Positions 11,796 through 23,179 of a DNA stretch of 64,000 nt are shown in pieces. Numbering within the stretch: the first letter of the stretch is position 1; every line of letters starts with the position of its first letter. A program made the translations under genes and the position numbers. The notes under the pieces are model-generated. The model did not search any database. It saw nothing but the letters and a program-made list of their open reading frames with translations, and was not told the DNA's origin. The stretch spans positions 28,574,001 through 28,638,000 of the forward strand of contig OY776130.1 in assembly GCA_963675135.1 (NCBI GenBank). The letters run 5' to 3'. The DNA comes from Galeopsis tetrahit (Eukaryota > Streptophyta > Magnoliopsida > Lamiales > Lamiaceae).

Positions 11796-13560
11796 GAGTT
11801 GGTATCCTGTGCACAGTGTGCACCGTGCACACTATGCCACCAATCAACCCTTATTATTTGTAAAGGAGAAGAATTTAAGCAAAATAACTGATGCTGGAAC
11901 GGTTACAATGTTGTGCTTGTGAGTATGAGGTCACAGTTTCGAAACCTGTTTTCAGAATTTCTCTTTTGTATTTTTTCAGCAACCATTTTTCACTATTAAA
12001 GATTAACAATTTTCTCTAGAGTTTATTAACAATATAGACCAAGATTCAAGCCCATATTTTAAATCAAGGCAAAAATTCTGAATATTACAACTTAAGACAA
12101 ATCTATATTTTACATTCCTAATATGCCCTCAACCCAATATATTAAACGAATTAATATTATTTAGCTAGACAATTAATATTAAAATTGAACAAGTCTTCCT
12201 TAATTATAATTGACCTTTCCTTATACCGTTTATTTTTAATTGAATCACTCATTTTCATTTTTTCATTACTAATGTAATCAATTCATCTCGTTCTTCGTTC
12301 CAAAAATCTTCAATCAATTTCAGCGTTTATCTCCATGAATCGATGATAATCTCTATCATCCTCATGAATTTTTGTTAAAATTTGGGGATAATCAATTCAC
12401 ACGGTTGCGTTATCATATAACATCAATTGTCTTATCAATTTCAAGCACATATGGATTATAATGTGTTCCTGAAGGTTGATTTCGAAGAAAAGTGTAAAAT
12501 GATTCTTGTCACCGTCAGATCCACTTTCTAGGAGATTGTTGATCAAATTACTACATCGTGGCCTCATATATCTTCAGGTAATCCGGCAATCTTATACTCA
12601 ATTGGTGACATTAATAAATGTTGTTTAGAATCTGATTCAGATTTATTGGGGATGATAGAGTTATGCATATATTTCAGCTATATGCACTACATTATCGCAT
12701 ACTATATTACATATGCACTACGTTGTCTATAATAGTTATGCATATTATATATTATAAGTATTGTTTGTATTTTCAAATAACAATACCAAAACTATTAAAT
12801 TAAAGTATATATATTCGATATTTTTATGTATAATAGTATTGCATATTATATAATATATGTATATTTCTATGCATATATTTCAGCTATATGCACAACATTA
12901 TCGTATGCTATATTTTATATGCACTACGTTGGGCATATGTTATGTACCCATACGTTTCTTTTTCAGTGCATATTTAATTATACTAAAACAATAATAATGT
13001 ATATACCTTTTGTTTGTACCTTTTTATGTTTCTAAATAATTTTAATTAAAAGAAATATATATTCATTGTGGATAATAATTTCCGTATTTATCCATATGAT
13101 TGTGTATACTGAATATTTGATTTGAAAAAAATTATGTATTAATTAATGAAATAGTTTTTCTTGTTTTGCAGGAGATGATTTTTACACTAAATACCTCGAA
13201 GGATTCTCGGCACAAGGGTTCTTCTTGCTTTCCGTTTTCTTCTTTCAGCTTCAATGGAGAGAGAATAGTCAATGTTTTAAGAATTAATGTTGGCTAAGGT
13301 ATTAGGAAAGTTTTTTGAATTAAAAATCATGCGCGATTATGGAGCAAAAAATCTTCCAGATTTTTATTAATGTGTTTGATTTTAGTTGACTTTCCATTAA
13401 TAATTATTTAAATCTAATTATTTCGAAATTGAAATTCTTATCAACACAGTAGGGGTATAATTGTACTTCAATTGGTTAATTTGTCTTGATTTGTAACTGC
13501 AATAAAATTTTCCTTGATTTACAAAGACTTAGGGTGAAATGTCCTATAGTGTAATTCTCC
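11796..13560. other. Non-coding left part of the Ulp1 MULE
   Basis: No gene is recognised. A segment of about 60 bp built on ATATTTCAGCTATATGCAC...ATGCACTACGTTG occurs twice (about 12670-12725 and 12870-12935). The rest is AT-rich. Confidence 0.5.
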
Positions 13561-13564
13561 CTTT

Positions 13565-14225
13565 TCTCTATTAAAGATTAACACTTTTCAGCAAACAGAG
13601 ATTACACTTTTCAATAATAATACTTATTACCACTTTTCATTAATAGAGATTACCACTTTTCAGTATTTACCACTTTTCACTAATAGAGATTACCACTTTT
13701 CACTAATAGAGATTACCACTTTTCATTAATAGAGATTACCACTTTTCAGTAATAGAGATTACCACTTTTCACTAATAGAGATTACCACTTTTCAGTAACA
13801 GAGATTACCACTTTTCAGTAATAGAGAATACCACTTTTCACTAATAGAGATTACCACTTTTCAGTATTTACCACTTTTCACTAATAGAGATTACCACTTT
13901 TCATTAATAGAGATTACCACTTTTCAGTAATAGAGATTACCACTTTTCACTAATAGAGATTACCACTTTTCAGTATTTACCACTTTTCAGTAATAGAGAT
14001 TACCACTTTTCACTATTTACCACTTTTCAATAATAGAGATTACCACTTTTCAGTATTTACCACTTTTCAGTAATAGAGATTACCACTTTTCATTAATAGA
14101 GATTACCACTTTTCACTAATAGAGATTACCAATTTTCACTAATAGAGATTACCACTTTTCACTAATAGAGATTACCACTTTTCACTAATAGAGATTGTCA
14201 CTTTTCAGTAATAGAGATTACGAAA
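13565..14225. repeat. 23-bp tandem repeat array
   Basis: About 28 copies of a unit reading ACTAATAGAGATTACC followed by ACTTTTC. Some copies are replaced by a shorter variant containing AGTATTTACC. The copies are highly similar but the variants alternate, suggesting repeated slippage. The array lies just downstream (in gene direction) of the Ulp1 gene in the transposon. Confidence 0.9.
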
Positions 14226-14329
14226 AGTATCATTAAAACAACAATTCATTAATACAGAAGCACATATCCACCTTAAAAATATTATACAATAAAACATAAA
14301 AATTCATCACCAGCTTCTCTTGTCTAAAC

Positions 14330-16780
14330 TTTTCCTTTAACCAACTTAGGCTTCATCTCATAAAACTCCTTGGTTTTTTCAATGACCTCAAATTTATAAT
14401 GGTTCAGGTCAGACAACAGAATGCTAGCACATAACTCTGCCCTTAATAATCTTCTTAAACTTGTCTATATTTAAAAAATATATATATTAAACAAAGAAAA
14501 AAAATTGAAAAAAGAACATCAGATTTAAAAAAAAATATATTTTTTTCAAAGAAGTGGATTTGTAAGGTTCACCATTGAAATTCTTCAAGTAGTCCATCAA
14601 AAAAACTCCACAATCATTTTTCACCTTTGAACCTTTCCATTCATAAAACTCGTTCATCTTTAAAATTAATTCAGATCTGCATTGATTCTAATGAGAAAGG
14701 AGAATGCTAGCACAATACTCTGTACGTAGGAGTCGTCTACCACAAGCCTACAAAAAAGACAAATTTATAACATTATCAACAAAAAAATAACACTATTAAG
14801 TTATCAAAATATAAAAAATAATCATACCTTTAACAAAACTGCTGACTCATAAGCATTACCATTGAAGAATTTCAAGTGATGCATTAAAAAGAGACCACAA
14901 TCAAAACTTGACTTGGAACCTTTCCACTTGAATTTAACTTCTTCAAATTTAAATTTTGCAATAACATCTGCAGATTTGTGATCTCTTTTCTTCAATAATT
15001 TTGAAATTTCATTCACCTATAATAATAAATAAAATAAAAAACACTTTTATTTTATTCAAAATGACAAATTAAATATAAAATATTTAAGAAATGAATAAAC
15101 ACTAGATTTACCAGCAATTTCGAACAAAGTAGAAAGGGCTTTACAACAGCTTTTTCAGTATACTTCCTGTTATCTAAAAACTGAATCTTCTTTTCAGGAA
15201 AGTTTATGCAAACACATGAAAAGTGTTCTCTAATAACAAATGGAATAAAAATCTGCAAACAAATAACAAAAGAGTTTTTATTAGAAAATAAAAAATTACT
15301 ATTTAATTATAAGAATTAAAAAATAAATAAATAAATTTACCAAGTCAACAATATCAATGTTGCCTTTTGTAACAGTAATCCACTGATTCCAACTTCCATG
15401 AATTTCAGTAATCATCGTTTGTTTATTAATTTCTCTTTTCATGAAGCTTTGCAAATAGACCTACATATAGTGAACAACACTTTTCAGTAATAAATGATAC
15501 CACTTTTCAGTAATAACAAACAACACTTTCCAGTAATAACATATACCACTTTTCAGTTAAGAACAACACTTTCCAGTAATAACACATACCACATTTCAGT
15601 TAAGAACAACACTTTTCAATAATAACATACAACACTTTTCAGTAATAACATACAACACTTTTCAGTAATAACATACAACACTTTTCAGTAATAACAGATA
15701 CCACTTTTCAATAATAACAAATACCACTTTTAAGTAATAACATATTTCACTTTTCACTGTTTAAAATAAAAATACACAATTAGAATAACTTACAGAGTGA
15801 TCAAGATTGAATATAAACCGACTCTTGTCATTACCAACCACACAATCTTCATTTAATATGATTGACCATGCATTAATGACAGAATTGAAAATCCACTATG
15901 GGGGAGCCAATGTTAAGATATCTTCCTTTGAAATAAAGTTACTCAAATCAAAGTAGAAGAAATAATCCCTGAAAAAACATAAAAAAATAAAAAAATTAGA
16001 TTACACTTACAAAATTTAAAGTAATATAAATTTATAAATATAAATGTATACTTACATTTTAACAACACTGTCATCCAACGAACAAAAGCATAAGTCCACC
16101 AACTCTTTCTTATATTGTTCCATTTCTCTAAGTTCACGTTTGTAGTCCTTCATAAAATCAGAAAGGTAACCAATTTCCCCAGTTATGAATGAAAACTCAA
16201 GAGTCAGATAATTAGAATCAGCATCTATATCATTCCCGCAATACACAACCATATCACCCTCACCAACACAGAATTGGGAATCTTGCCTATCACAATCCAA
16301 AACCAACCCGTTTAATATCAGCCTTTTGTTTATCATTGAACTTATGCACTAACATAACAATTCCCTTTGGCCTACACGTAAAGTCAAATTCAGAACTGAA
16401 AAAATAAAGAAAGAATATATGTTAGTTAAAAAAACTAAAATATATACAAATTGAAAATAATTAAACAAGAATAAAAATAAATTAACTAATTACCCAGGCT
16501 CATTTTTCACTTTCTCATACAATTTCATAGAACCCTTTGAGCTGCACTTCTGTTTCTTAGAAACAGTATTGGATTCAAGTAAAGGAACGGGAGGTTTAGG
16601 AACAGAGGGTAAAGGAACAGAGGGTAAAGAAGGAACATCCTGATCAGAATTACTAATTTTACTAATTTTCCTTCGGGAATAAACTACATCGGGACATTTC
16701 CTATTAGCACTTGATTTTGATGCAAACTCCTTTGTCTTCATAGCAACACTATAGGATTTGCTGCAAAAATATAGCAACAC
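14330..16780 (-). pseudogene. Ulp1-like C48 cysteine protease gene, transposon-borne
   Basis: Reading minus-strand exons in order: 16490-16780 is a basic/proline-rich linker (SLPSVPLPSVPKPPVP); 16052-16336 and about 15790-15970 hold an N-terminal C48-associated region (VINAWSIILNED); about 15340-15460 follows; about 15108-15258 carries IPFVIREHFSCVCINF and QFLDNR; and 14822-15016 carries SSFDCGLFLMHH. The His, Asp and Cys of the Ulp1 triad are therefore all visible. These proteases cleave SUMO-type conjugates; the substrate of transposon copies is unknown. At 14540-14655 a second C-terminal exon appears (VKNDCGVFLMDYL), with a further relic at about 14330-14460. One in-frame stop occurs near 15900 and exon joins were judged by eye. 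It is probably decayed, but an expressed gene is possible. Confidence 0.65.
15475..15765. repeat. Second ACTTTTCAGTAAT tandem array
   Basis: Around a dozen copies of a 21-22 bp unit (AACACTTTTCAGTAATAACAT). It sits between two exon-like blocks of the Ulp1 gene and shares its core with the 13565-14225 array. Confidence 0.8.
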
Positions 16781-16955
16781 TTTTCAGTAGAATGAAACAA
16801 CACTTTTCAATAGAATGAAACAACACTTTTCAGTAAGTACTCCCAACTTTTCAATAATATGAATCAACACCTTTTAATAAATGATCAAAAACTTTACAGG
16901 ATTTAACATACAACAAATTTCATTAATATATGTAGCATTTTTCAGTAACACATGC
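16770..16955. repeat. Third ACTTTTCA array
   Basis: Several copies of AACACTTTTCARTAGAATGAA, the last ones diverged. It lies at the upstream side of the Ulp1 gene and marks a third place in the element where the same core has expanded. Confidence 0.7.
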
Positions 16956-17179
16956 AACAACAAAAAATACAAAAATCACTGAAAATAAGTACATCACAGA
17001 TATATAATATGCTATAAACAACAAAAAAACAAAATATTAACTACAACACATAATATACACAACAGATGAAAGATCTTCAAATATAAAAACATGTTAAATA
17101 AAAACCTAAACCAAAAAATTGAAAAAAAAAAAAAAAAAAACATGGTAAAAACGAACAAAGTACCAAGAAGAAAATGGAG

Positions 17180-17451
17180 GAAAACTCCCCAATCTGCACA
17201 TAACCGTTAATCATTGCATTCCAAAGAACGATATCATCTTTCTCAGGCAATCTTTCAAACACCTTCACTGCATCATCCATCAGATCAAACTTTAAGTAAG
17301 AATGCACCAAAGCACTGCCTATAAACAAATCAAAAATCAGCCTAAACTTAAACAACAACCCGTGAATATTTCTCAAATCTTCAATATTCGAACATGCCTT
17401 AATCGCACAAGGGAAAGTAAACTTATCAGGGGCTAAGCCAAACAAACGCAT
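17180..17451 (-). pseudogene. Captured PPR protein gene fragment
   Basis: The minus-strand translation reads like a plant pentatricopeptide repeat protein: FGLAPDKFTFPCAIKAC, then a helix pair with LFIGSALVHSYLK, then the start of a motif DDIVLWNAMINGYVQIG. About two and a half PPR units are present, against the ten or more of a full gene. The homology stops near 17180 and is followed by a poly-T/F low-complexity tail. PPR proteins bind organelle RNA. Its place inside the 11796-18391 element suggests capture (Pack-MULE style). Confidence 0.75.
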
Positions 17452-17519
17452 TTCATAGTAGAATTCAAATCATGTCATTAACAACTAACAACAATAAAAC
17501 AAGAGTGAGGTTACCTCAG

Positions 17520-18190
17520 TAAGACCGCCGAAGAAGCTCCGTACAACCGCCGAAAAACCACCGTAAAACAGTTTTAAAACCGCCGTAACACCACCGAGAA
17601 AAACCACGAAAACAATCGAAGGAATCGTGAAGAGAGACGCGATAAGGCTAAAACAGTCGTAAAACCTCCATACATCACCGATAAAAACCACGAAAACAAT
17701 CGAAGAACATAATCTTGTTAAACAAGTATATGACAAGAAGAATAAATATGTGACACGAGGAATTGTCCATTTTTTGCTACCTTCTTGCCTCATCTTCTCG
17801 TAACTTGGCATCAAATTCCTTACTCGGAGGATACTCAGGCAAACTAGATGGATCACAGGGAAGAGGGCTTGATGTGAAGAACTGAAATTCATACATTGTA
17901 TTATTACCAAATAATAATAATTCGAAAATTCCACAAGACACATAAAGGATAAGGTAAAGACAAGCAATACCTTACTTGTGAGTGCAGAAGAAGCCGTTCC
18001 CCTGAGATCCGGATCAATAGAGAGGAGGCCTTGTACGATAGATAACGCCGATGCAGGAAAGTAGTTGAATACATCTGCAACACGGCGTTTGTAAGGGCGT
18101 TGTGACTTGAAAACCACCGAAAAATCACCGTAAAACAGTCGTAAAACCGCCGTAACACCACCGAGAAAAACCATGAAAACAATCGAAGAA
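17520..18190. repeat. Direct repeats of a CCGCCGTAACACC-rich block
   Basis: A block containing CCACCGTAAAACAG, CCGCCGTAACACCACCGAG and ACGAAAACAATCGAAG occurs at about 17530-17625 and again at about 18110-18190, with a shorter third copy at about 17665-17710. These copies flank the kinase fragment and may mark duplication during its capture. Confidence 0.7.
17770..18092 (-). pseudogene. Captured CDK-like protein kinase gene fragment (two exons)
   Basis: Exon at 17971-18092 encodes FPASALSIVQGLLSIDP and RGTASSALTSK; it ends at a GT donor. A second exon at about 17775-17882 encodes FFTSSPLPCDPSSLP, then PPSKEFDAKLREDEARR. Together they match the C-terminal end of the kinase domain of plant CDKC-like/IBS1-type serine/threonine kinases. 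The intron between them is retained, so the capture was from DNA rather than from mRNA. Catalytic motifs are absent, and the fragment cannot be a kinase. Confidence 0.8.
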
Positions 18191-18391
18191 CAGAATGAAG
18201 GAAACGTGAAGAGAGAGACGCAGGAAGGCTAAAAGTCTGAAAACAATAAAAAATTAAATTTAATTTTTTTTACCTTTATATAATAAGTCTGAATTCAGGT
18301 TTTGGGTAGGATACGGGTCAAAAGCGGGTATGGGTAAAAATAGAGTGCAACAAAATCAAATTGGTGTGTATGGTGCGTATGAGACTTTTCC

Positions 18392-18701
18392 TTATTTTTT
18401 TTAATCTCTCTCCCCTTCAAATTATTCCATTTCAAATTTTATCTTAATACTCTATATTTGTGAAAATATAATGGGACACGTGTCACAATTTTATCACTCT
18501 CTGCACAATCTCTCTTTTCACCAAAATCGTCTATTTCAAAATCACTGGATTCTCAGGCATTCTGATTAAAAAAAATCTATTTTTCCTATTTTAATCTCAA
18601 AATTATAATTCAAAATTTTAAATTATAATTATTATTTTTAATCTCTCTCCCCTTCAAATTATTCCATTTCAAATCTTATCTTAATCTCAATCTTATCTTA
18701 A
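18392..18701. repeat. 239-bp tandem repeat array, right block
   Basis: This block completes the unit broken by the large MULE and adds one more unit starting at 18450, again with GACACGTGTC. It ends at 18701, where the Helitron-like array begins. Confidence 0.85.
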
Positions 18702-21695
18702 TCCCCTTATATACTAATAGGGAGTTTAAATTGATGATGTGTCATTTTGTGGTTAATTTGGCTTATGTGTAATTTTGTGGTTGATTTGGCTTATGTGTCA
18801 TAATTTAATTAAGTTGTTAATTTTAAAAAGTATGATGTGTAATTAAGTTATTGGTTGAGTAAGATAGGGTTCATAAACTCTTTCAAAATATTATATTCTT
18901 ATTGAATATTGATTTTTTTTCCTGATTAATTATTTATTTTATTTAATGGGTTAGTGGTTGATATGTAATGTTGAATTTATTATTATTTTAATATTGACTA
19001 ATTAAATTAAATTGTATTTTATTTACTAAACTTTATTGTAGTATTCATTTTATTCTTTAGTTTAATTTATTTTTGAACTATTTAATGTACTTTTGAGTAA
19101 AATACAATCTAAAATGTATTTTTATTGGTGTGTACAATTCTTTATTTAATTAGTTATTAAATTTTATTTTATAATTATTTTTATCTTATATCTCAAGTAA
19201 TTTTTCAGTAATTATTTAAAATTTATTATAAGTTTAATGTATTTAAAAAATAGAGCTCAAAAATATATATATAAACCTTATTATATAATTATATTATTTT
19301 ACATGATTAAAAAATTTGTTATATATACATAATACACTACTTCTATAATATATAATCCCCTTATATACTAATAGGGAGTTTAAATTGATGATGTGTCATT
19401 TTATGGTTAATTTGGCTTATGTGTCATTTTGTGGTTGATTTAGCTTATGTGTCATAATTTAATTAAGTTGTTAATTTTAAAAAGTATGATGTGTAATTAA
19501 GTTATTGGTTGAGTAAGATATGATTCATAAACTCTTTCAAAATATTATATTCTTATTAAATATTGATTTTTTTTCCTAATTAATTATTTATTTTATTTAA
19601 GGGGTTAGTTGTTGATATGTAATGTTGAATTTTTTATTATTTTAATATTGACTAATTAAATTAAATTAAATTTACTTAACTTTATTGTAGTATTCATTTT
19701 ATTCTTTAGTTTAATTTATTTTTGAACTATTTAATGTACTTTTGAGTAAAATACAATCTAAAATGTATTTTTATTGGTGTGTACAATTCTTTATTTAATT
19801 AGTTATTAAATTTTATTTTATAATTATTTTTATCTTATATCTTAAGTAATTTTTTCTGTAATTATTTTAAATTTATTATAAGTTTAATGTATTTAAAAAA
19901 TAGAGCTCGAAAATATATATGCAAAACTTATTATATAATTATATTATTTTACATGATTAAAAAAAATTGTTATATATACATAATACACTACTTCTATAAT
20001 ATATAATCCCCTTATATACTAATAGGGAGTTTAAATTGATGATGTGTCATTTTATGGTTAATTTGGCTTATGTGTCATTTTGTGGTTGATTTAGCTTATG
20101 TGTCATAATTTAATTAAGTTGTTAATTTTAAAAAGTATGATGTGTAATTAAGTTATTGGTTGAGTAAGATATGATTCATAAACTCTTTCAAAATATTATA
20201 TTCTTATTAAATATTGATTTTTTTTCCTAATTAATTATTTATTTTATTTAAGGGGTTAGTTGTTGATATGTAATGTTGAATTTTTTATTATTTTAATATT
20301 GACTAATTAAATTAAATTAAATTTACTTAACTTTATTGTAGTATTCATTTTATTCTTTAGTTTAATTTATTTTTGAACTATTTAATGTACTTTTGAGTAA
20401 AATACAATCTAAAATGTATTTTTATTGGTGTGTACAATTCTTTATTTAATTAGTTATTAAATTTTATTTTATAATTATTTTTATCTTATATCTTAAGTAA
20501 TTTTTTCTGTAATTATTTTAAATTTATTATAAGTTTAATGTATTTAAAAAATAGAGCTCGAAAATATATATGCAAAACTTATTATATAATTATATTATTT
20601 TACATGATTAAAAAAAATTGTTATATATACATAATACACTACTTCTATAATATAGAATCCTCTTATATACTAATAGGGAGTTTAAATTGATGATGTGTCA
20701 TTTTGTGGTTAATTTGGCTTATGTGTCATTTTGTGGTTGATTTGGCTTATGTGTCATAATTTAATTAGGTTGTTAATTTTAAAAAGAGTTAATTTGCAAA
20801 TTAAATCACGACTTTTTTTGCTCATTTGCAATCTAATCTAAACCTTAAAAGAATTGCAAATAAATCACAAACTTTAAATATTATTGAAAATTAGACTTCT
20901 TAGAAGTCTACTTTGTCCCTAAATCATACCTTTTGATATTTGGTTTGATTGAAAAACAATATTGTTTTATTAAGGTGTTATTATGTCGTTAAGAAGTCTA
21001 AATTGTGTTAGATTCGAACACAATTAAAATTGTCAAAAAGGCTAAATTGCAACTATATGATTTAATTTGCAATTAACTTATTTAAGGTGTTGTGGTTGAT
21101 ATTGAAGGTTGACTTACAATTTATTATTAAGAGTTGTTTTATTATTACTTAAATTATTTGTTTCCGAAATTTTATAAATTTTTTTAAAGTTATTTTTTCA
21201 TATTTATTAAATGTAAGGTGTTGTGGTTAAGGTGTTGTTGTTGATATTCAAGGTTGACTTACAAATTATTAATAGCTATTTTAATATTACTTAAATTGTT
21301 TGTTTTCGAAATTTTATAATTTTTTTAAAAGTTGTTTTCATATTTATTAAATGTCAACGTCTCATTTCGTTTGATTCTCACAAATTTTCTTTGAAATTTG
21401 CTTTATAAAATTAACTAACATAAGTGTAATTATTTTGTATAACTCGAAATATTATATTAGTTAAAATTTTATATTATAATACAACTTTATAATAAATATA
21501 ATTTAAAAAAATGTTAATTTTTTTAACAAAATAATTACTATAATTCTGCGAAATCATTTTTTTTAATATAATTATAATAATTTATCATACAAAATAAAAA
21601 TATGAAAAATTAAATTAAATAAATAAATAAATTTTTTTTATTAAATATTTAAAAATATACTTAAAATTCTGTGTAATACACGGGTTCTACACTAG
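18702..21695 (+). mobile_element. Helitron-like tandem array
   Basis: Four copies of a sequence beginning TCCCCTTATATACTAATAGG (TCCTC in the last) start at 18702, 19356, 20007 and 20658, a period of 651-654 bp. Copies two and three are nearly identical. The last copy runs to 21695, where it ends with the short hairpin GTGTAATACAC, then GGGTTCTACACTAG. A 5' TC, a 3' CTAG preceded by a hairpin, and an A/T target with no duplication are Helitron features. There is no RepHel coding sequence, so all copies are non-autonomous; the first three lack a 3' end. Confidence 0.7.
20787..21078. mobile_element. Small TIR element inside the last Helitron copy
   Basis: Ends AGTTAATTTGCAAATTAAATC and its near-complement (GATTTAATTTGCAATTAACT) form inverted repeats of about 20 bp with one small indel. 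Flanks TTTAAAAAG and TATTTAAGG are only roughly alike. It explains why the fourth copy departs from the first three after 20786. Confidence 0.45.
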
Positions 21696-21720
21696 TATAT
21701 ATATATATATATATATATAT
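21696..21720. repeat. TA dinucleotide repeat
   Basis: About twelve TA units directly after the Helitron-type 3' end. Confidence 0.9.
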
Positions 21721-22415
21721 GACATTGCCACATCGAGACATTGTATCATTACAAACATAATATGTATTATTTTTATAGTTATCATTTAGAATATTTTAGA
21801 AAGATTTGATATATCATAGATTAAAAAATTCATTTCTATATATAGACGTGTTGTTATCAAATGAAAATTTAAGTCATCACAACCTAACATATAAATTACT
21901 TTATCATGGCCGATTTGAATGCCAAAAAGGAAGTGGGTCTTAAATATAAAAAAAAAAAGATATTTTTATATTTTGATAGGAATAAAAAAAAAATATTGAT
22001 ATTTGATTAAGTTTAAATTAAATATAAATAATACTTATTGATTTGACACAAAAATTAATAGTGACCATTGGTCGGTTCTATATCAATCCCGTGTAAATGC
22101 ATGCATTTAATTAAGGGAAGACCTCAACGCAAATTCTAGAAAATAATTTTAAAAAATTGTTATTTTACCGCAAAAGAACAAAAATAACTTTCTTTTGGTT
22201 AAACATGAAACACATTACATAGTAGCATCCACAAATATCATTCATCTGGTTCTGATCCATTCAAAAGATAAAAAACATCATTCGTCTGGTCAGCCTTTTG
22301 ACACCCCACGGCTCAAACCGTGTTCCTTGTTCACTTCAATGCAAAATTATATTGTAAATACATTATCGTACACCTATCCATTTGTTATACGTGGTGCACT
22401 TCCTTGCATGGCCTG
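21721..22415. other. AT-rich 5' flank of the DXS relic
   Basis: No gene is seen. A short frame (22195-22416) has no homology. The right end leads into the DXS promoter-like region. Confidence 0.5.
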
Positions 22416-22421
22416 AACCTG

Positions 22422-22430
22422 TATAAATAA
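22422..22430 (+). promoter_or_regulatory. TATA box of the DXS relic
   Basis: TATAAATAA lies in a less AT-rich context, about 280 bp before the first DXS-like codons. The following stretch (22450-22660) looks like a 5' UTR with CT-rich tracts. It is the most likely start of any transcript entering the inverted repeat. Confidence 0.45.
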
Positions 22431-22669
22431 AATAGAGGCACTCTTTGTCTCTTGCCCGAAGGAAAAGCCCACTAATTTCTTCAAGATCATATTGAACTCA
22501 TTTTTGTTTGAGTCTATTGTAAAAGTGAAATCTTTGTTAGAATTGGTTGGCTTTGTATAACTATTTTGTGATTAATTTTTGAGTGTATATATACCTACAA
22601 AGAGAGAGGGGATGGCAAAGAGAGATAGATAGAGGGGATAACTTTGAGCGGTAAAGGGTAGGTGCAGAT

Positions 22670-23037
22670 GCTCAAATACAACTCACCTTTTGTCCTCAAT
22701 GGCTACATGGGATGGATCTACAGTGCCACATTTTCTGCAAAATAAAATAAAAAATTAACAGTGTTTTGGGAATGTGTAATGCTTGGTAATCTTGAATTTT
22801 GGATTAACGCGTGTACAATCTTTCACCTTTGTTTATTTATATGTTGTACCTCGTGTATTCTTGGATTTACTTTTTGTTTCAAGCTGGTGTTTAATATTGT
22901 ATTAGTTGATTGAAATAACTGTTTTTTTTTTCTTTTCTGTTTAAGGCAAGTAAAAGATCTAGGTTTGTGCAAAGTTGTCTGAAAGGGCTAAGTATTTCTT
23001 ACAGAAGCCTCCAACTACTCTTTTGGACACTATCAAC
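22670..23037 (+). pseudogene. DXS: DXS relic, 5' part (exon 1 remnant and start of exon 2)
   Basis: 1-deoxy-D-xylulose-5-phosphate synthase condenses pyruvate and glyceraldehyde-3-phosphate in plastids, the first step of the MEP isoprenoid pathway. Exon-like sequence at 22963-23037 encodes VCAKLSERAKYF, then QKPPTTLLDTIN, the start of the mature enzyme, preceded by an AG acceptor. A weaker block around 22699 (ATWDGSTVPHFL) resembles the transit peptide region of class II plant DXS; that assignment is tentative. The exon is broken after ATC AAC by a hAT element, and it resumes with TAT TCA ATT CAC ATG at 27950 in the same frame. Confidence 0.75.
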
Positions 23038-23179
23038 TAGACACGTTCGCCGGTTGAAAACCGCCAGTTTCGATTTTCGGAAATGGCAAACCGAAACCGA
23101 ACCGCGAACCGCCGGTTACGGTTACGGTTTTTGAACCGGCGGTTTGTTTAATTTTTGTAATTTTTGTAATTTTTTGTTT

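Larger units (their letters stand above)
11796..18391 (-). mobile_element. Ulp1-carrying MULE with captured host gene fragments
   Basis: The element interrupts one 239-bp unit. The unit text stops at 11786 and continues after 18400, with the 9-mer TTATTTTTT on both sides; this duplication is low in complexity, so the unit continuity is the stronger evidence. Inside, on the minus strand, are a multi-exon Ulp1-like C48 protease gene, a PPR fragment and a CDK-like kinase fragment, plus three tandem arrays sharing the word ACTTTTCA. No MuDR-type transposase is recognisable. Plant MULEs carrying Ulp1 genes (KAONASHI type) are known; membership is inferred. The terminal repeats are short and imperfect (right tip GGAAAAGTCTCATACGCACC as read inward). 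Confidence 0.65.

Noticed and set aside
13565..14225. CRISPR-like array
   Set aside because: The repeats are contiguous 23-bp tandem units without unique spacers, in plant nuclear transposon DNA.
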